Position numbers and translations under genes: made by a program
The notes under the pieces: model-generated
The model's input: only the letters and a program-made list of their open reading frames with translations
Databases searched by the model: none
Told to the model about the DNA's origin: nothing
Assembly: GCA_031308135.1 (NCBI GenBank)
Contig: JAHLJT010004567.1
Span: forward strand, 30,601,602-30,665,601
Direction: 5' to 3'
From: Acheta domesticus
Taxonomy: Eukaryota; Arthropoda; Insecta; Orthoptera; Gryllidae
DNA: 64,000 bases
Part shown: one piece after another, positions 31,556 through 42,159 of the stretch
How positions within the stretch are numbered: position 1 is the first letter of the stretch
Layout of the letters: each line of letters opens with the position of its first letter

Positions 31556-32340
31556 GTACCTTCAAAAATCAAAATATCCTTTTCAAACTCCCAAATCCTC
31601 AAGTTCGCTCAGATCGATTGACAAATTTCAATTTTGGAGAAAATTGGCTTAACGGTTTATGCGCTAGCGTTGACCAAAAAGGGACTGACGGAAGGACAGA
31701 TGTTTTGCCGTCAGTCAATTTGTTTTGTATCAAGAACTCACAAAACATGGATTCTGGCAACAGCACGTTTAGAGGATTTTTTTCTATATTTAGCTGGATT
31801 TATCCATTTTTTCGTAACCACGGACTGAATATCAGAGGGTTTTTTTTTGCAATTTTGGAAAACTCGGAAATTTTAGCGAAAATGACACCTGCACAATTCT
31901 CTTAAACGTCCTTTACACTATTCGACAACAAAACTTAATCAAAAAATTTGGAGCCATTTTTTTGAACAATTTTTGAAAATGACCAAGGGGCTTCATGAAG
32001 TACGTCCCAAAATAAAAAAAATCGTTTTCACATTCCAGGGGCTGCGACATCAGTCAGAATGAATGTGGAATATCAATATTGAAGAAAATTGAATGGTTTA
32101 TGCGTTATCTTTGTGTACAGACGGACAGACAGACTTTTTTCCGTCAATAGATTTTTCGATATGAAGAAACGCACTAAATATGGATTCCGTCTGCAATACG
32201 TGTTAGAGGAATTTTTTACATATTTAGCAAATGGATTTATCCACTTTTTCGTTACCAGGGCCGACAACAAAAGTTTTTGTATCGAAAATTCGGCGTTTTC
32301 CGGCGCACAATTACAATACTTTTTCTTCTTACGTTAGTAA
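31556..32340 (+). mobile_element. Element A relatives, two partial 3' segments in tandem
   Basis: Two successive segments in the same orientation. Each has the order TTTTGGAGAAAATTG...GTTTATGCG, a GACGGA-type block (31681-31700 and 32118-32130), TTTTTCGATATGAAG or equivalent, ATTTAGC...GGATTTATCCA(T/C)TTTTTCG, and a terminal T-rich block. The first segment is followed by a unit start (AAAAAATTTGGAGCC, about 31940), so this is a partial tandem chain. Divergence from element A copies 1-5 is higher than among those copies. Confidence 0.7.
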
Positions 32341-32344
32341 ATGC

Positions 32345-33130
32345 GAGAAAGTAAAAAGTTGATAAATATTGCTGCTAAATATAGAAAAAAATCCTCTAGC
32401 ACGTGATGTAACCAGAATATATGTTTCGTGAGTCCTTCATACCGGAAAATTGATTGACAACAAAACGTCTGTCCATTTGTGCACAACGCTACCTCATAAA
32501 CCGTTCAGCCGATTTTCTCCAAAATTGACATTCTCCAATCTATCTGGCTGGTGTCACGTCCTCTTGAATTTGAAACCGATATTTTAATGGGGGGGATACT
32601 TTACATGAAGTCCCTCGAACATTTTCAAATTTTCAAAAATGGCTCCAAAATATTTGATTGAATTTTGTTGTTTAATAGTGCAAAGGACGGTTAAGAGAAT
32701 GATGTAGGTCTCTTTGAAATGGTGTAGGTTCCGTTGAAATACCCAATTTTTGAAAATTGCAAACAAATATTTAAAACAACGATATTGAAGATAGAGATGT
32801 TTGCCTCAGACAAAGTTTTTTGTGCAAAATCAGTTCTTTAAAAAAGGTTCTGTACAATATTTTGAAAAATGAGTAATTTTGCTGTAATTTGCTTTTGAAA
32901 TTTACACAATTTTTTCCACATATGTAATAAGGAACGGTAAGAAATATGTTGCAAGTCCCTTTTTCGGGTCTCCCTCAGTTTTTTAGAAAATTGCAAAAAA
33001 ATATATAAAACTACAAAATTGAATTTAAAGATTTTGCCTCAAATTCTGTTGTACAAAATTAGCTCTTTAGAAAGGACATATATGGAATTTTTTGAATAGT
33101 TTTTGCATAATTTCGCTTTGAAATGAATGA
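32345..33130 (-). mobile_element. Element A relative, reversed, facing the previous one
   Basis: Starts at the reversed terminal module (GCGAGAAAGTAAAAAGTTGATAAAT) and contains CCTCTAGCACGTGATGTAACC, the reversed GACGGA block (32459-32480), GGGGGGATACTTTACATGAAG, and reversed unit starts near 32640 and further on. With 31556-32340 it forms a tail-to-tail pair. Confidence 0.7.
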
Positions 33131-33843
33131 AATATATGAATGTTACAAGAAAAATTGAATGAATGATATGAAAAATAATTTATTTAACTTTAATTATAAT
33201 TTACTACTGAAAAAGCCAATATTAATTCTATTTTTACTTTCCAGCAATTTATTTTTAACTCCATTTGTTTTCTTAATGTACTGATGTATTTCATTTCAAG
33301 CAATCCGAAAAAAACTGAAATTTCCACAACAAGGCCGCATCTATATTTGAGAAACTCATTGTTGTTAAACTTGGCGATGGTAGCGGTGATAAGATACGGC
33401 TGTTTCACTTATTCGAGCAAGTGTTTCCAAATAAACCTTTCAGAAATAATTCGAAACATTTGATAATCCATACTTTATGTCGCGGTTTTCTCTCGTGCTT
33501 TAAAAGAACCAGTGCTGACAATAGCATGATCTTTTAGCATAACTCCTAGGTCGAATGCTAGTACATCTGTTTGTGGTGAATTTTCCAGCAGTTTTTTTCA
33601 TAAATTACTCCCCAGAATGCCCGGTGAGGTATGTTATATACCATTTATTAACATCTGATCCCTACAAAAATTTACTGCGTATTAAATAGAAGAAAAGGTG
33701 CATTAACTGTAAAACTTTTTCAATAACTTAAAGAAAACTGTGCCGCAAAAGTTTTTTCTGTAAGAACCTGTACCAATTGAAACAAAAAAATAGGCCCGTA
33801 AGAGCCAAATAGTTTCTTGTCAAATTTCCTTGTCAGATATATA
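33131..33843. other. No supported gene
   Basis: AT-rich. A minus frame at 33190-33408 is not recognisable. Confidence 0.5.
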
Positions 33844-35011
33844 ACTAGTGGTGCTACAGAATGGCATAGACTTTCCCTTATTACTTTTCTATTTCCTTTG
33901 GTCCCGGCTAGCTATTCGGACTCGACACATACTCTTGCCAGCTGCCATCTATCACCACCTAAAGAACATTTTTTTCACATTTTATTAATTTTTCGGTTTC
34001 CTAATAATATAACTGAAATATTATTTTAATAATACTAAAGAACAATGAAACCTCGTCCTATATGGCAATTTTCTTTCGAAAATTTAGAGCCGTTTTTAAG
34101 AGAATGACGTTTCATCTCTACTGTAAATCCAAAGTTTGAAGCTCTTTTTCACAGGTTGTCGAAAAAATTAATTTGAAGTTATTTAAAGCACTTTAACTCA
34201 CAAATACAATAGTGTTTACAAATTATAGGAATCGTGCATATAAACAGTGTGCGAAATCTTTCAAAAAAAATTACATTAGTGTAATTTTTGAAAAAAAAAA
34301 TCCAAAAATTAACTCAAAGTCATATTAAATATTACAATTTGCACTATTCGTTTGAAAAGTTTGAACACAAAATGTGGAGCCATTTTTGAGAAAATGGCGA
34401 TTGAGTGTTTCTGAAAATACGGAATTTTGAGTTAGTTTTCACAGAAAACTGTTGAGTTTTCGAGAAACTTTACTTGACATTATTTAAAGCACATGTACTC
34501 ATAAATATAATAATGCGAAAAAATCGCCGCTAATGTAGATCTTAACGACGTGAGATACGAGTCAAAAAATTATATTTTTGTAGTTTTTTTTAAAAACAAA
34601 AGAATAGGGCAATATGGCGTTCATGTCATCTTACAGAGTACATTTAGTACTATCCCTTTCAAAAATTTAAAGAAAAAGTTTGGAGCCGTTTTTGAGAAAA
34701 ATTTGGATAATGATCGGAGGGTTTCACGTAAAGTACCCTCAAATTTTAAAATCTCAAAGCTTTCTTTCGAGACAGATAAACAGGAGTTTCTTCAATTTGA
34801 AAAAAATTTCTCCGCATTGTTTAGGCGGGAGTAGTGTTCACAGACGGACGTTTTGACAGACGGACGTTTTGAAAAGAACCACATTTTCGGCATCAGGGGA
34901 TCCCGAAACATGTATTTCGTTGAAATCTCGAAACTGATTTTCCGCAGCATTACATAATTTTCCTTATACTACGTACATTTCTTCGTATATACGTATGTAA
35001 ACTGGAAAGTA
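33844..35011 (+). mobile_element. Element A, copy 2 (three units)
   Basis: About 1,168 bp. 5' end ACTAGTGGTGCTACAGAATG. Unit-start motifs at about 34083, 34373 and 34679 (spacings 290 and 306), then directly into the 3' region, so exactly one unit fewer than copies 1, 3, 4 and 5. The 3' region has TTTTGACAGACGGACG and the short terminal module (GTATTTCGTTGAAATCTCG) rather than the longer TTATCCACTTTTTCG module, then the terminal palindrome ending in GGAAAGTA. Confidence 0.85.
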
Positions 35012-35504
35012 AAAAGGCGGTAACAAATTAACTTAATATTACAAATCGTACAATATTAGTAATTTTATTAGTTTATTAGTATTGGATTTATGAACTATGT
35101 ATGATGTACTATGACTAACCGATAAACAAGTTGAAGTCTGAATACAGATGAAAATCAGCCTTTTTGCCAAGAATTGATATTATTGGACAAGCTAATGCCT
35201 ATAGTTTGACAATGCTGTATAATTTGCAGCGAATACTGAATCTCTCAAATGCATTTCTGTTTGTTTCATTTGTCGAAGTAAGAAATGATTGCTTCTCCTG
35301 ATAAATATCGAAATTATATTTATCAATGCAGATATGCATCACAGGCGCTTTGTATGAATTGGCGTTTTCAAATAATAGCTGAAGTGTTAGTAGCCCAGAA
35401 AATGCAGTAATTCAATATAACACACATAGCTGTTTCCAATAACACGATAAAGTGTGTACAGTTGTTTTGTTCACATTATTGCATTGATGACATGTACTTT
35501 ATAT
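35012..35504. other. No gene seen, AT-rich
   Basis: No repeat copy or frame recognised. Confidence 0.55.
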
Positions 35505-36158
35505 GTCAGATAAAGTTTTTCGAAAACTCAAAAGTCTAAAATGAAAATGAGCTCGAAGTGCAGCATTTTCAGAAAAGCTCAAACGCCGTTTTCTGAAAAA
35601 CGGGCTAAATTATTTCTTCAAAGGTTTCGTACGGATAGTGTTAATAGAACTGTTTAAGATGGCGTAAAATTCATTTTGGTGTATTGTTTTGTTTTTTCAA
35701 AAATTAGACAAATTATTTTTTTAAATATTTCTCACCCCTTTATTATGCACATTTACAGCGATGTGAATATATTGTTGCACTTTTGAGTGGAAGTGCTTCC
35801 AATTACTTCCAATGAATTTTTTCGAAAACGCAAACTGATTTGTGTAAAAAAGAGCTTTAAATTTCGTATTCACAGTAACGTATAAACGCTATTTTCTAAA
35901 ACAACGGCACCAAAGATTTCAACGAAAATTTCGTTTTCAGACGAGATTTTACTCTTCTATCAATATTCTTAAAGTAATTGTTCGGTTTCACTATTAGAAA
36001 ACTGAAAAATGAGTTTTTTTAAAAAGTGCAATTTGGGCATCTGATGGCAACTGGCAAGAGTATATGGTAATTCCGGATAAGCTAGCCCAGACCAAAGAGA
36101 TTAGGAAACTAACTAGAATGAGAAAGTCTATGCATTTATTTTCTATAGCACCACTATA
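35505..36158 (-). mobile_element. Element A, reversed 5' part
   Basis: On the minus strand this begins GTGGTGCTATAGAAAATAAATG at about 36155, then shows CTAATCTCTTTGGTCTGGGC, CTTGCCAGTTGCCATCAGATG and the first one to two units (the reversed unit start and CTCAAACGCCG near 35578). The 3' half is missing. It abuts the foldback at 36161. Confidence 0.75.
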
Positions 36159-36160
36159 CT

Positions 36161-36384
36161 GTGATTTTTCTATCTTTGACTCTCAAGACCCGTCTTTACG
36201 ATGGAATATGTCACGGTACTTCGCGTCTTTCTCAATCGTGCCGCTAGATATTGCATGATCGCAACCGTATCAAGCAGTGCTTGCGATCATGCTACTTCTA
36301 GAGGCACAACGGAGAAAGACGCGAAATGCCGTGTGATATTCCATCGTGGACATAGGGGCTTGAGAGACAGGGTTAGACAAATCG
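36161..36384. mobile_element. Compact foldback element, about 104-bp arms
   Basis: 36161-36264 and 36281-36384 are inverted copies around a 16-nt loop. The inner part is nearly perfect: GCATGATCGCAA against TTGCGATCATGC, TTTCGCGTCTTTCTC-type arms, ACGATGGAATAT against ATATTCCATCGT, and CTCTCAAG against CTTGAGAG. Pairing weakens outward. No frame is conserved. It could be a solo foldback MITE or a palindromic rearrangement next to element A; it would form a long hairpin if transcribed. Confidence 0.8.
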
Positions 36385-36689
36385 CGCAAGTTCATGTCGT
36401 GCTTGGCGCAGTATGGAGACAGTATTGTAGTGCGGGGGAAAACGGCTTTTTTTGTTTGCATTTGCTTTCTCCGTTTCTATAGTAATAACTAGTACAAGTA
36501 TTTTATATCAGAAACATGACAAAGCATCCTGAATTAATTTCTAATTCCCTCATCTTCACGGCTCTCCTACCGCAATCGTGATCCATTTCCTTCCTCTCTT
36601 GAGTTCTCCGAAGCGAGCATGACCTCGAAACTAGATCCGCATCCCTTCCTGTGACACTCTGTTCCGCTGCAAGTCCATCACTGGTGCAG
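36385..36689. other. No gene seen
   Basis: Mixed composition, no repeat or domain recognised. Confidence 0.5.
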
Positions 36690-37760
36690 TCTTGTCGTGC
36701 AATCGCCTCGCCCTCGCACCGCAAGCGCGCCGCCTTCGTTTCCGTCCCACCCCGCCCCAATCCCCTCCTCTCCCCGCCTCACCCTACTGCCCGACCGCGA
36801 CCTCCGTTTCCGCCCCACCTCTGCCTACCTTCGTCCCCTGCCCCTCCTCACTGCCCGCACCGACTTCGTTTCCGAACCACCCCGTCCCCTCCCCGCCTCG
36901 CCCAGCCCCGCGTCACCCTCCTCGCCTCGCCCCACCTCGCTATCGCACCGCAGGCGCGACGCCCTCGTTTCCTCCCCGCCTCGTCCACTCTTCTCCTCGT
37001 TCTCGTCCCCGACCCTTCACGTCACCCCCCGCGCCACTAGCCTTGCGTTTGCGATCCGCCCTGCCCTTACCCTGCTGTCGTCCCCGCCCTTCCCTGCCGC
37101 CCGCCCGGAACCTTAGTTTCTGTCCTGCCCAACCCTTACCTATCTTTGTCCCTGTCTCTCCCCCACCCGCCCGCTCGCGCGTCGTCTTCGTTTCCGAACA
37201 GCCCTGCCATTACCTTGCTTTCGTCCCCGCCATTCCCTGCCGCCCGCATGCCATTTCCGTTTCCGCCCCGCCCCGTCCTACCTCTACGTACCTTCGTCCC
37301 TGCCCTTCCTCACCGCTCGCCCACGCACCGTCTTTGTTTCTGAACCGCCTCGTCCCCTCCCGCCTCGCCCATCCCCGCCTCTGCCTTCTTGTCCCACATC
37401 ATCTCGCCTCACCCCGCCTCACCTCGCCCCTCACCACCCCTCCCCGAAACTCCCCGCCCTTCCCTGCCTCACCCCCTCCCATTCCCTCCCCGGATCTTCC
37501 CGCCCTCCCCTCCCCGGATCTCCCCGCCCTCCCCGCCCATTCCCGCTCCGCCCTTCCCCTCCATGTCTCTCCCCGCCCTTCCCCTCCATGTCTCTCCCCG
37601 CCTTTCCCCGCCTCTCCCCACCTCTCCCCACCGTACACCGTCTCGCTCTCGCACCGCAGGCGTGGCGCCCTCGTTTCCTCCCGTCCCCGCCCCTCCGCCA
37701 CCCTGGCCCCGTCTGTCCCCGCGCCGCCCCCGCGCGCAGGCAATCCCGTAGCCGGCCGGC
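36690..37760. repeat. C-rich degenerate repeat tract
   Basis: The top strand is strongly C over G. Long-spaced repeats are visible: CTCGCACCGCAAGCGCGCCGCC (about 36713), CTATCGCACCGCAGGCGCGACG (about 36941) and CTCTCGCACCGCAGGCGTGGCG (about 37643), each followed by CCTCGTTTCC or similar. Between 37430 and 37630 short units CCCCGCCCTTCCC and CCCCGGATC(T/C)(T/C)CCCGCCC alternate. Frames of up to 366 codons on plus and about 130 on minus stay open but encode only Pro/Ser/Arg or Gly/Glu/Arg-rich sequence. The mirror image in strand bias of the tract at 7.4-8.1 kb. Confidence 0.85.
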
Positions 37761-38120
37761 GGCTCGGGCGCGCAGCGCGTCAATTCCACTAACTTCGTTT
37801 CTCGCTCATCTGCCGGCGGTGGCTCATCTAATTTCGGCCTGCTTTGGCTCAAGTGATGTGCTATAAGCATGTTCGGCGCCGGGCACGAAAAGGGAATTCC
37901 GAGGAAGAGGAACGGGACGGGGCGGGGCGGGGCGGGGCGGAGACTGGGGCGGGGCCGGCGAGGGCAGGTCGGAGGCGCAGCCAGAGCAAGAAAGGAGCCG
38001 CAGCGAGGATACGGTGGGGATGAGGAAGGGCGTGGAACGTCAGAACTGCCAGAAGAAGCTTGGATCGGGCGCGGAAGCGGAGACGAACCCTTCGACGGTG
38101 GTATTTCACCAAGACCAGGG
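37761..38120. other. CpG-rich segment with (GGGGC)n
   Basis: GC-rich with a GGGGCGGGGCGGGGCGGGGC run (about 37919-37939). The strand bias flips from C-rich to G-rich across about 37860. No gene supported. Confidence 0.5.
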
Positions 38121-38534
38121 AAGGAGGAGAGATCTCAGCACGGGAAAGAAATGTAAAGGGACAAAAAATAGCAGAAGGATAGGCAGATGGGTAGGAGAGA
38201 AAGTTGATGAAAAGACGGTAAGGAAAAGTCTTGAATGGGGTCGGCAGAAGTTAAGCGAGGCATAAATCTGAGTATCGGTAAATGAAGTAATTCTCTCTGT
38301 GAGAGGACGAGAGAAGATGAACAAGATAATAACGTTCAAATGTTGTATTCTAGTGAATGAGATTCATTTAAAAATTCACCTGTTTTCGTGAAGGATGTGG
38401 GGATCAACCAACGCCAAATTACAAGTCCAAAAATTACAAAAATTAACTCGCCTGAATAATGCGTTATCTTAATATTTCTTTGTCGTAGCGTTATCCGCGA
38501 ATATTCACAGTTTTTAAGGTTCTGCCAATGCTGA

Positions 38535-38578
<44 letters not shown>

Positions 38579-39025
38579 GTCTCTAACAGTACTTCACATA
38601 ATGTGCGTATAACGAAATAGTCAATGCCATCCTGTGAGTAGGATTCGCTGACAAAGTCAAATAAAGAAATTAGACAAGGGAAGATACGCATCTGCAGTTG
38701 AGACATTCGAGGGATGTGGAGCTACAAGAACATTCATCTTCATTTCTCAACACTAAAAATAGAATCCCGGATCATTTTTTTCTTTCTCTCTCGAATCTGG
38801 AATACTAACGAATAAAATATAAGCTTTCATGATTTTCCCCGCATCCCAAGAAAACACACAGTCAATATTCATTGACTATCGCGTCGCGATAGTACAATTC
38901 TCAACACGGTGAATGCTGTCAGATCTCTAAAATTTAGTAACCAAAATAAAAGTTTGGCAAGCAATAGGAGCTAAAAAGCAAAAAATCCTAAAACTAAAAT
39001 TATATAACCAGTATTAACTCTTAAT
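38121..39025. other. No gene seen; contains a (GT)n tract
   Basis: AT-rich with purine-biased ends. Nothing recognised apart from the microsatellite listed separately. Confidence 0.5.
38538..38577. repeat. (GT)n microsatellite
   Basis: About 20 uninterrupted GT units. Confidence 0.97.
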
Positions 39026-39561
39026 TGGTCGCGCGTCGGTCTTTTCCCCGCCATTTTTATTTGTAACCCTGCCATGACTGAACACTTTGTACTATTCAGT
39101 TGCGGGCTCGTGTAGCTGTCTTTTATCTCTTTGTAGTGCAATTGAGTGTGTCGTCTTTAATTTGTCATAGTTTGGGGAGTTGATAACAGGGTTTTATTGA
39201 GAGGTTGGTCTTTTAGACCGTGGCGCATCCTGAAAGGTAAGTAAATTTTTAAAGGAAGGTGGAGATATACTGGATTTTGTTTATTAAATTGCGATTCGTT
39301 TCTTATAGATAGGTGATTCTCTTGACATTTTTAACCCCAATGACGTTGCTATAAAATGCACACAAAAGGAATTTGATTGAAATATTAAAATTGTTTTATA
39401 CGTGTCTATGTAATAATATTTATTTCTAACATACAGATAACATTTCAGATATGTTAAATTGTTTTTATTAACCAGAGTACATAATTTTGTGTTCCTTAAG
39501 AAAGAAAAAAAATCGTATCAGCGACCGTGTGGCAGGCGGGGAAAAGACCAACGCGCGACCA
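39026..39561. mobile_element. 536-bp element with 27-bp terminal inverted repeats
   Basis: Left end TGGTCGCGCGTCGGTCTTTT followed by CCCCGCC (39026-39052). Right end GGCGGGG followed by AAAAGACCAACGCGCGACCA (39535-39561). These are reverse complements with a single mismatch (C versus T). The left end is preceded by TTAA at 39021-39024, but no matching TTAA or other duplication is visible at the right end (CGAGTGTAAC follows). Inside is an AGGTAAGTAAAT at about 39235 that would be a strong splice donor. No transposase frame, so it is non-autonomous; I cannot name its superfamily. Confidence 0.75.
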
Positions 39562-39785
39562 CGAGTGTAACAGAACTACGCGCATGTAGTGGCAAGTAGG
39601 GAATGAAAATTAAGGAGAAAAGACAGACGAAATACGGAAGAGGGTCAAAGGCTAGGCTCGTGTGCGCCGACGGGCTGTCGGAGGCGAGGGCAGAGACAGT
39701 GGCGGCGCGGCGTCCGGATAGCCTGGTGCTTCGTCGCCCTCAGCGCTTATTGATTGGCGACGGTGAGAGCGAGCGACCGGCGCAG

Positions 39786-40248
39786 CCCTCGCCTCCGCCC
39801 TCGCCTCCACCCTCGCCTCCGCCCTCGCCTCCGCCCTCGCCTCCGCCCTCGCCTCCGCCCTCGCCTGCGCCCTCGCCTCCGCCCTCGCCTCCGCCCTCGC
39901 CTCCGCCCTCGCCTCCGCCCTCGCCTCCGCCCTCGCCTCCGCCCTCGCCTCCGCCCTCGCCTCCGCCCTCGCCTCCGCCCTCGCCTCCGCCCTCGCCTCC
40001 GCCCTCGCCTCCGCCCTCGCCTCCGCCCTCGCCTCCGCCCTCGCCTCCGCCCTCGCCTCCGCCCTCGCCTCCGCCCTCGCCTCCGCCCTCGCCTCCGCCC
40101 TCGCCTCCGCCCTCGCCTCCGCCCTCGCCTCCGCCCTCGCCTCCGCCCTCGCCTCCGCCCTCGCCTCCGCCCTCGCCTCCGCCCTCGCCGCCGCCCTCGC
40201 CTCCGCCCTCGTCTCCGCCCTCGCCTCCGCCCTTGTCTCCGCCCTCGT
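39786..40248. repeat. Homogeneous 12-bp minisatellite, about 39 units
   Basis: A nearly perfect array of CCCTCGCCTCCG. Rare variants are near 39807 (CCAC), 39866 (CTGCG) and 40189 (GCCGCC), with several GTCTCC forms at the 3' end after 40208. Because 12 is a multiple of 3 and the unit lacks stops, frames are open on both strands: (SPPP)n or (LRPR)n on plus, (EARA)n on minus. Variants are concentrated at the edges, the usual sign of recent expansion from the centre. The plus frame can be extended 5' to 39603 and 3' to 40277, but the flanks have no protein character. Confidence 0.97.
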
Positions 40249-40517
40249 CACAGCATGACAGGACTATTAAATGGTAAATAATTTTATTTTAGATATCGGA
40301 CCTGTTTATATTTTTTTAACGAAGTAATACTCTTTACAGTTTGGTTGTAGGCCCACTGAGGGTGAGGAAAAATATTTCTCAAAAGCCTTCTTTGGAACAT
40401 AGTGTTTTAATGAATCTATTAAAATACACGTATTAATTTACGTACCTAGAAACTGCGTTTGAAAAGTTCGGCAAATAGATGGATATCTCACAAGTAACGT
40501 AAGTGTAAACGGCACCC

Positions 40518-40566
<49 letters not shown>

Positions 40567-40669
40567 AAGGGTTGACCACTGGAGAGACGACGCGCACACA
40601 GTGTGCATGGATCCAATGCAGTTTAGTCTGATATCGTCAATCGAAAGGGTGTGCGTGCACTCTTGTCAA
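40249..40669. other. No gene seen; contains (GT)n at 40520-40565
   Basis: The (GT)n run is about 23 units. 40566-40669 may hold the degraded 5' end of the mariner relic, but no terminal repeat is readable. Confidence 0.5.
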
Positions 40670-42072
40670 ATGGAACAACGGATACCCTTTTGTTAGAAAG
40701 TGTGTAAAACGGTCACGTAAACGCACACAATGTTGGTGCACGTGCATGGAACAGACGCATTGAGCACAAAATGCGTTTAAGACTCAAAGATTTTCGCGGA
40801 CAGATAAGGGCATAGTGGATGACGAATCACGTTCGGGTCGCCCTTCAAGTGGACGACCGACAACATCGAGAGGGGCAACAGATACTGTTGCAGAAATGAT
40901 GCCTTGTCTGCCATGCATATCGGAGGAAATGGGAATTTAGTGAGGACAATATTGCCACCATCATTTGGATAAGCGCACGATCTGTTCCTGTTTTGAGCTG
41001 CACTCGTTGATTGCCGAGTAGAGGCAAACCGCATGCTCACCGCCGGAAGTTGTTTAATTGACACGTGCGACCAAGATTTAGCCTTCCTTCAATTCATGCA
41101 GTCGCTGAGAGTTCTTAGCGCCCGGCTGCTCTGATCGGTAGTTTTCCGTGGTTTCTCCGATCAACACCAGGCGAATGTCAGAGCAGTGTCCTGACAAACG
41201 GGCCAAGGACCGTACGCGATCTTTCCTTTCTCTTCCTTATTCTTTCCTCACCCCTCATTTTCACACACCTACACTCACTGCACTATCTTGCATACCGGGA
41301 GATCAGTCTGAAGCTTAGAGCTTGACCCGCCAGGGGTGGTTCCCTCACTGATGGGAGATACCAGTTTGAGGGAAACACCGTTGACAGTAAGTCGGCGCCG
41401 GATCTCACCATCCAGCGGAAGAAAGTCACCGCCACTTCTCGAGGGGGGAAACATGAACTACACTTACAGGACTAACGACCTTATCAGTTAACGCGCCCGG
41501 AATCACTAATCAACCAATCAATTCAACCCATACAGAGCTGGTGCTTCCAATGTGTTCGGGAGTCGCTGTGGCAATCAATGGAATGTTGCTTACCGGCATA
41601 CGCGCAGGAGCACACAAAGAGCCACCAACAGAAGTCGAGAATAGAGGCACTGCTGCTTGCGTTTTTCGACAGCAATGGCATCATTCAGCACGAACTTGTC
41701 CCGGAAGGGAAAATCGTCATTGACGATTTCTACGAAGCTGTTCTGAAGCGCTTAATCCAGCGCATCCATTTCGTTGGCCCACAAACGTACAGGAGTGCAT
41801 CTGTTGCTTGACAACGTGCGCCTGAATACTGCTATCTGTGTACGCAAATTATTTGCCCAACGACATGGAACTGTGGCCCTAATTCACCGTACTCGCGTGA
41901 TCTCGCGTGGCACCAATTACTTTTTGTTCTCTCGCCTCAAGTGTGTCCAGAAACATGTGGTATTTGTGCGTCATTCTAACCGAAAAGAGGTCTTCGCTGA
42001 CTCATTCCTGCAGCTTCATCGCCGATGTCAAAAGTGTATCGCGTCCAATAGATGCCAATGGAGGGTGAATGC
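40670..42072 (+). pseudogene. mariner (Tc1/mariner) transposase pseudogene, split by a SINE
   Basis: Collinear pieces of a mariner-type transposase. The N-terminal helix-turn-helix start is MEQRIPFC then KVCKTVT with stops (40670 on). The linker is VDDESRSGRPSSGRPTTSR (about 40815-40875), matching the family's DDxRSGRPSTS. After the SINE comes a long open piece (about 41578-41786) with LLLAFFDSNGIIQHELVPEG and DDFYEAVLKRLIQRI. A frameshift near 41785 leads to LLLDNVRLNTAICVRKLFAQ, where the D (about 41810) is the second catalytic aspartate. The third lies in a shifted frame as YSRDLA (D at about 41899), followed in the original frame by NYFLFSRLK. The end is RCQKCIASN (about 42024-42050). The block with the first catalytic aspartate was not found. 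Multiple stops, frameshifts and the insertion make it non-functional. Confidence 0.9.
41103..41521 (+). mobile_element. tRNA-SINE inserted in the mariner relic
   Basis: Starts at the middle block (GAGAGTTCTTAGCGCCCGGC, CTGCTCTGATCGGTAG), continues through CAGGCGAATGTCAGAGCAGT, the ACACACC spacer, GATGGGAGATACC, AAGTCGGCGCCGGATCTCACC and ends with CCGGAATCACTAATCAACCAATCAATTC. The tRNA-like head is missing, so it was 5'-truncated on insertion or trimmed later. Mariner coding similarity stops upstream of it and resumes shortly after. Confidence 0.9.
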
Positions 42073-42159
42073 AGCTATTTTGTTTTCACGTTTAGTTGCC
42101 TGTTTTATGTGTCCATTTACCAACCTTTTCAGACGCACCTTGCAAACTACATATATATT

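Noticed and set aside
36692..37792. 366-codon proline/serine/arginine-rich plus frame as a gene
   Set aside because: Composition-driven: several frames on both strands stay open over the same C-rich tract, and there is no domain.
39603..40277. 224-codon plus frame (SPPP)n and 199-codon minus frame (EARA)n as proteins
   Set aside because: Both are translations of a 12-bp minisatellite with no stops. The flanks have no protein character and neither frame has supporting splice or start context.
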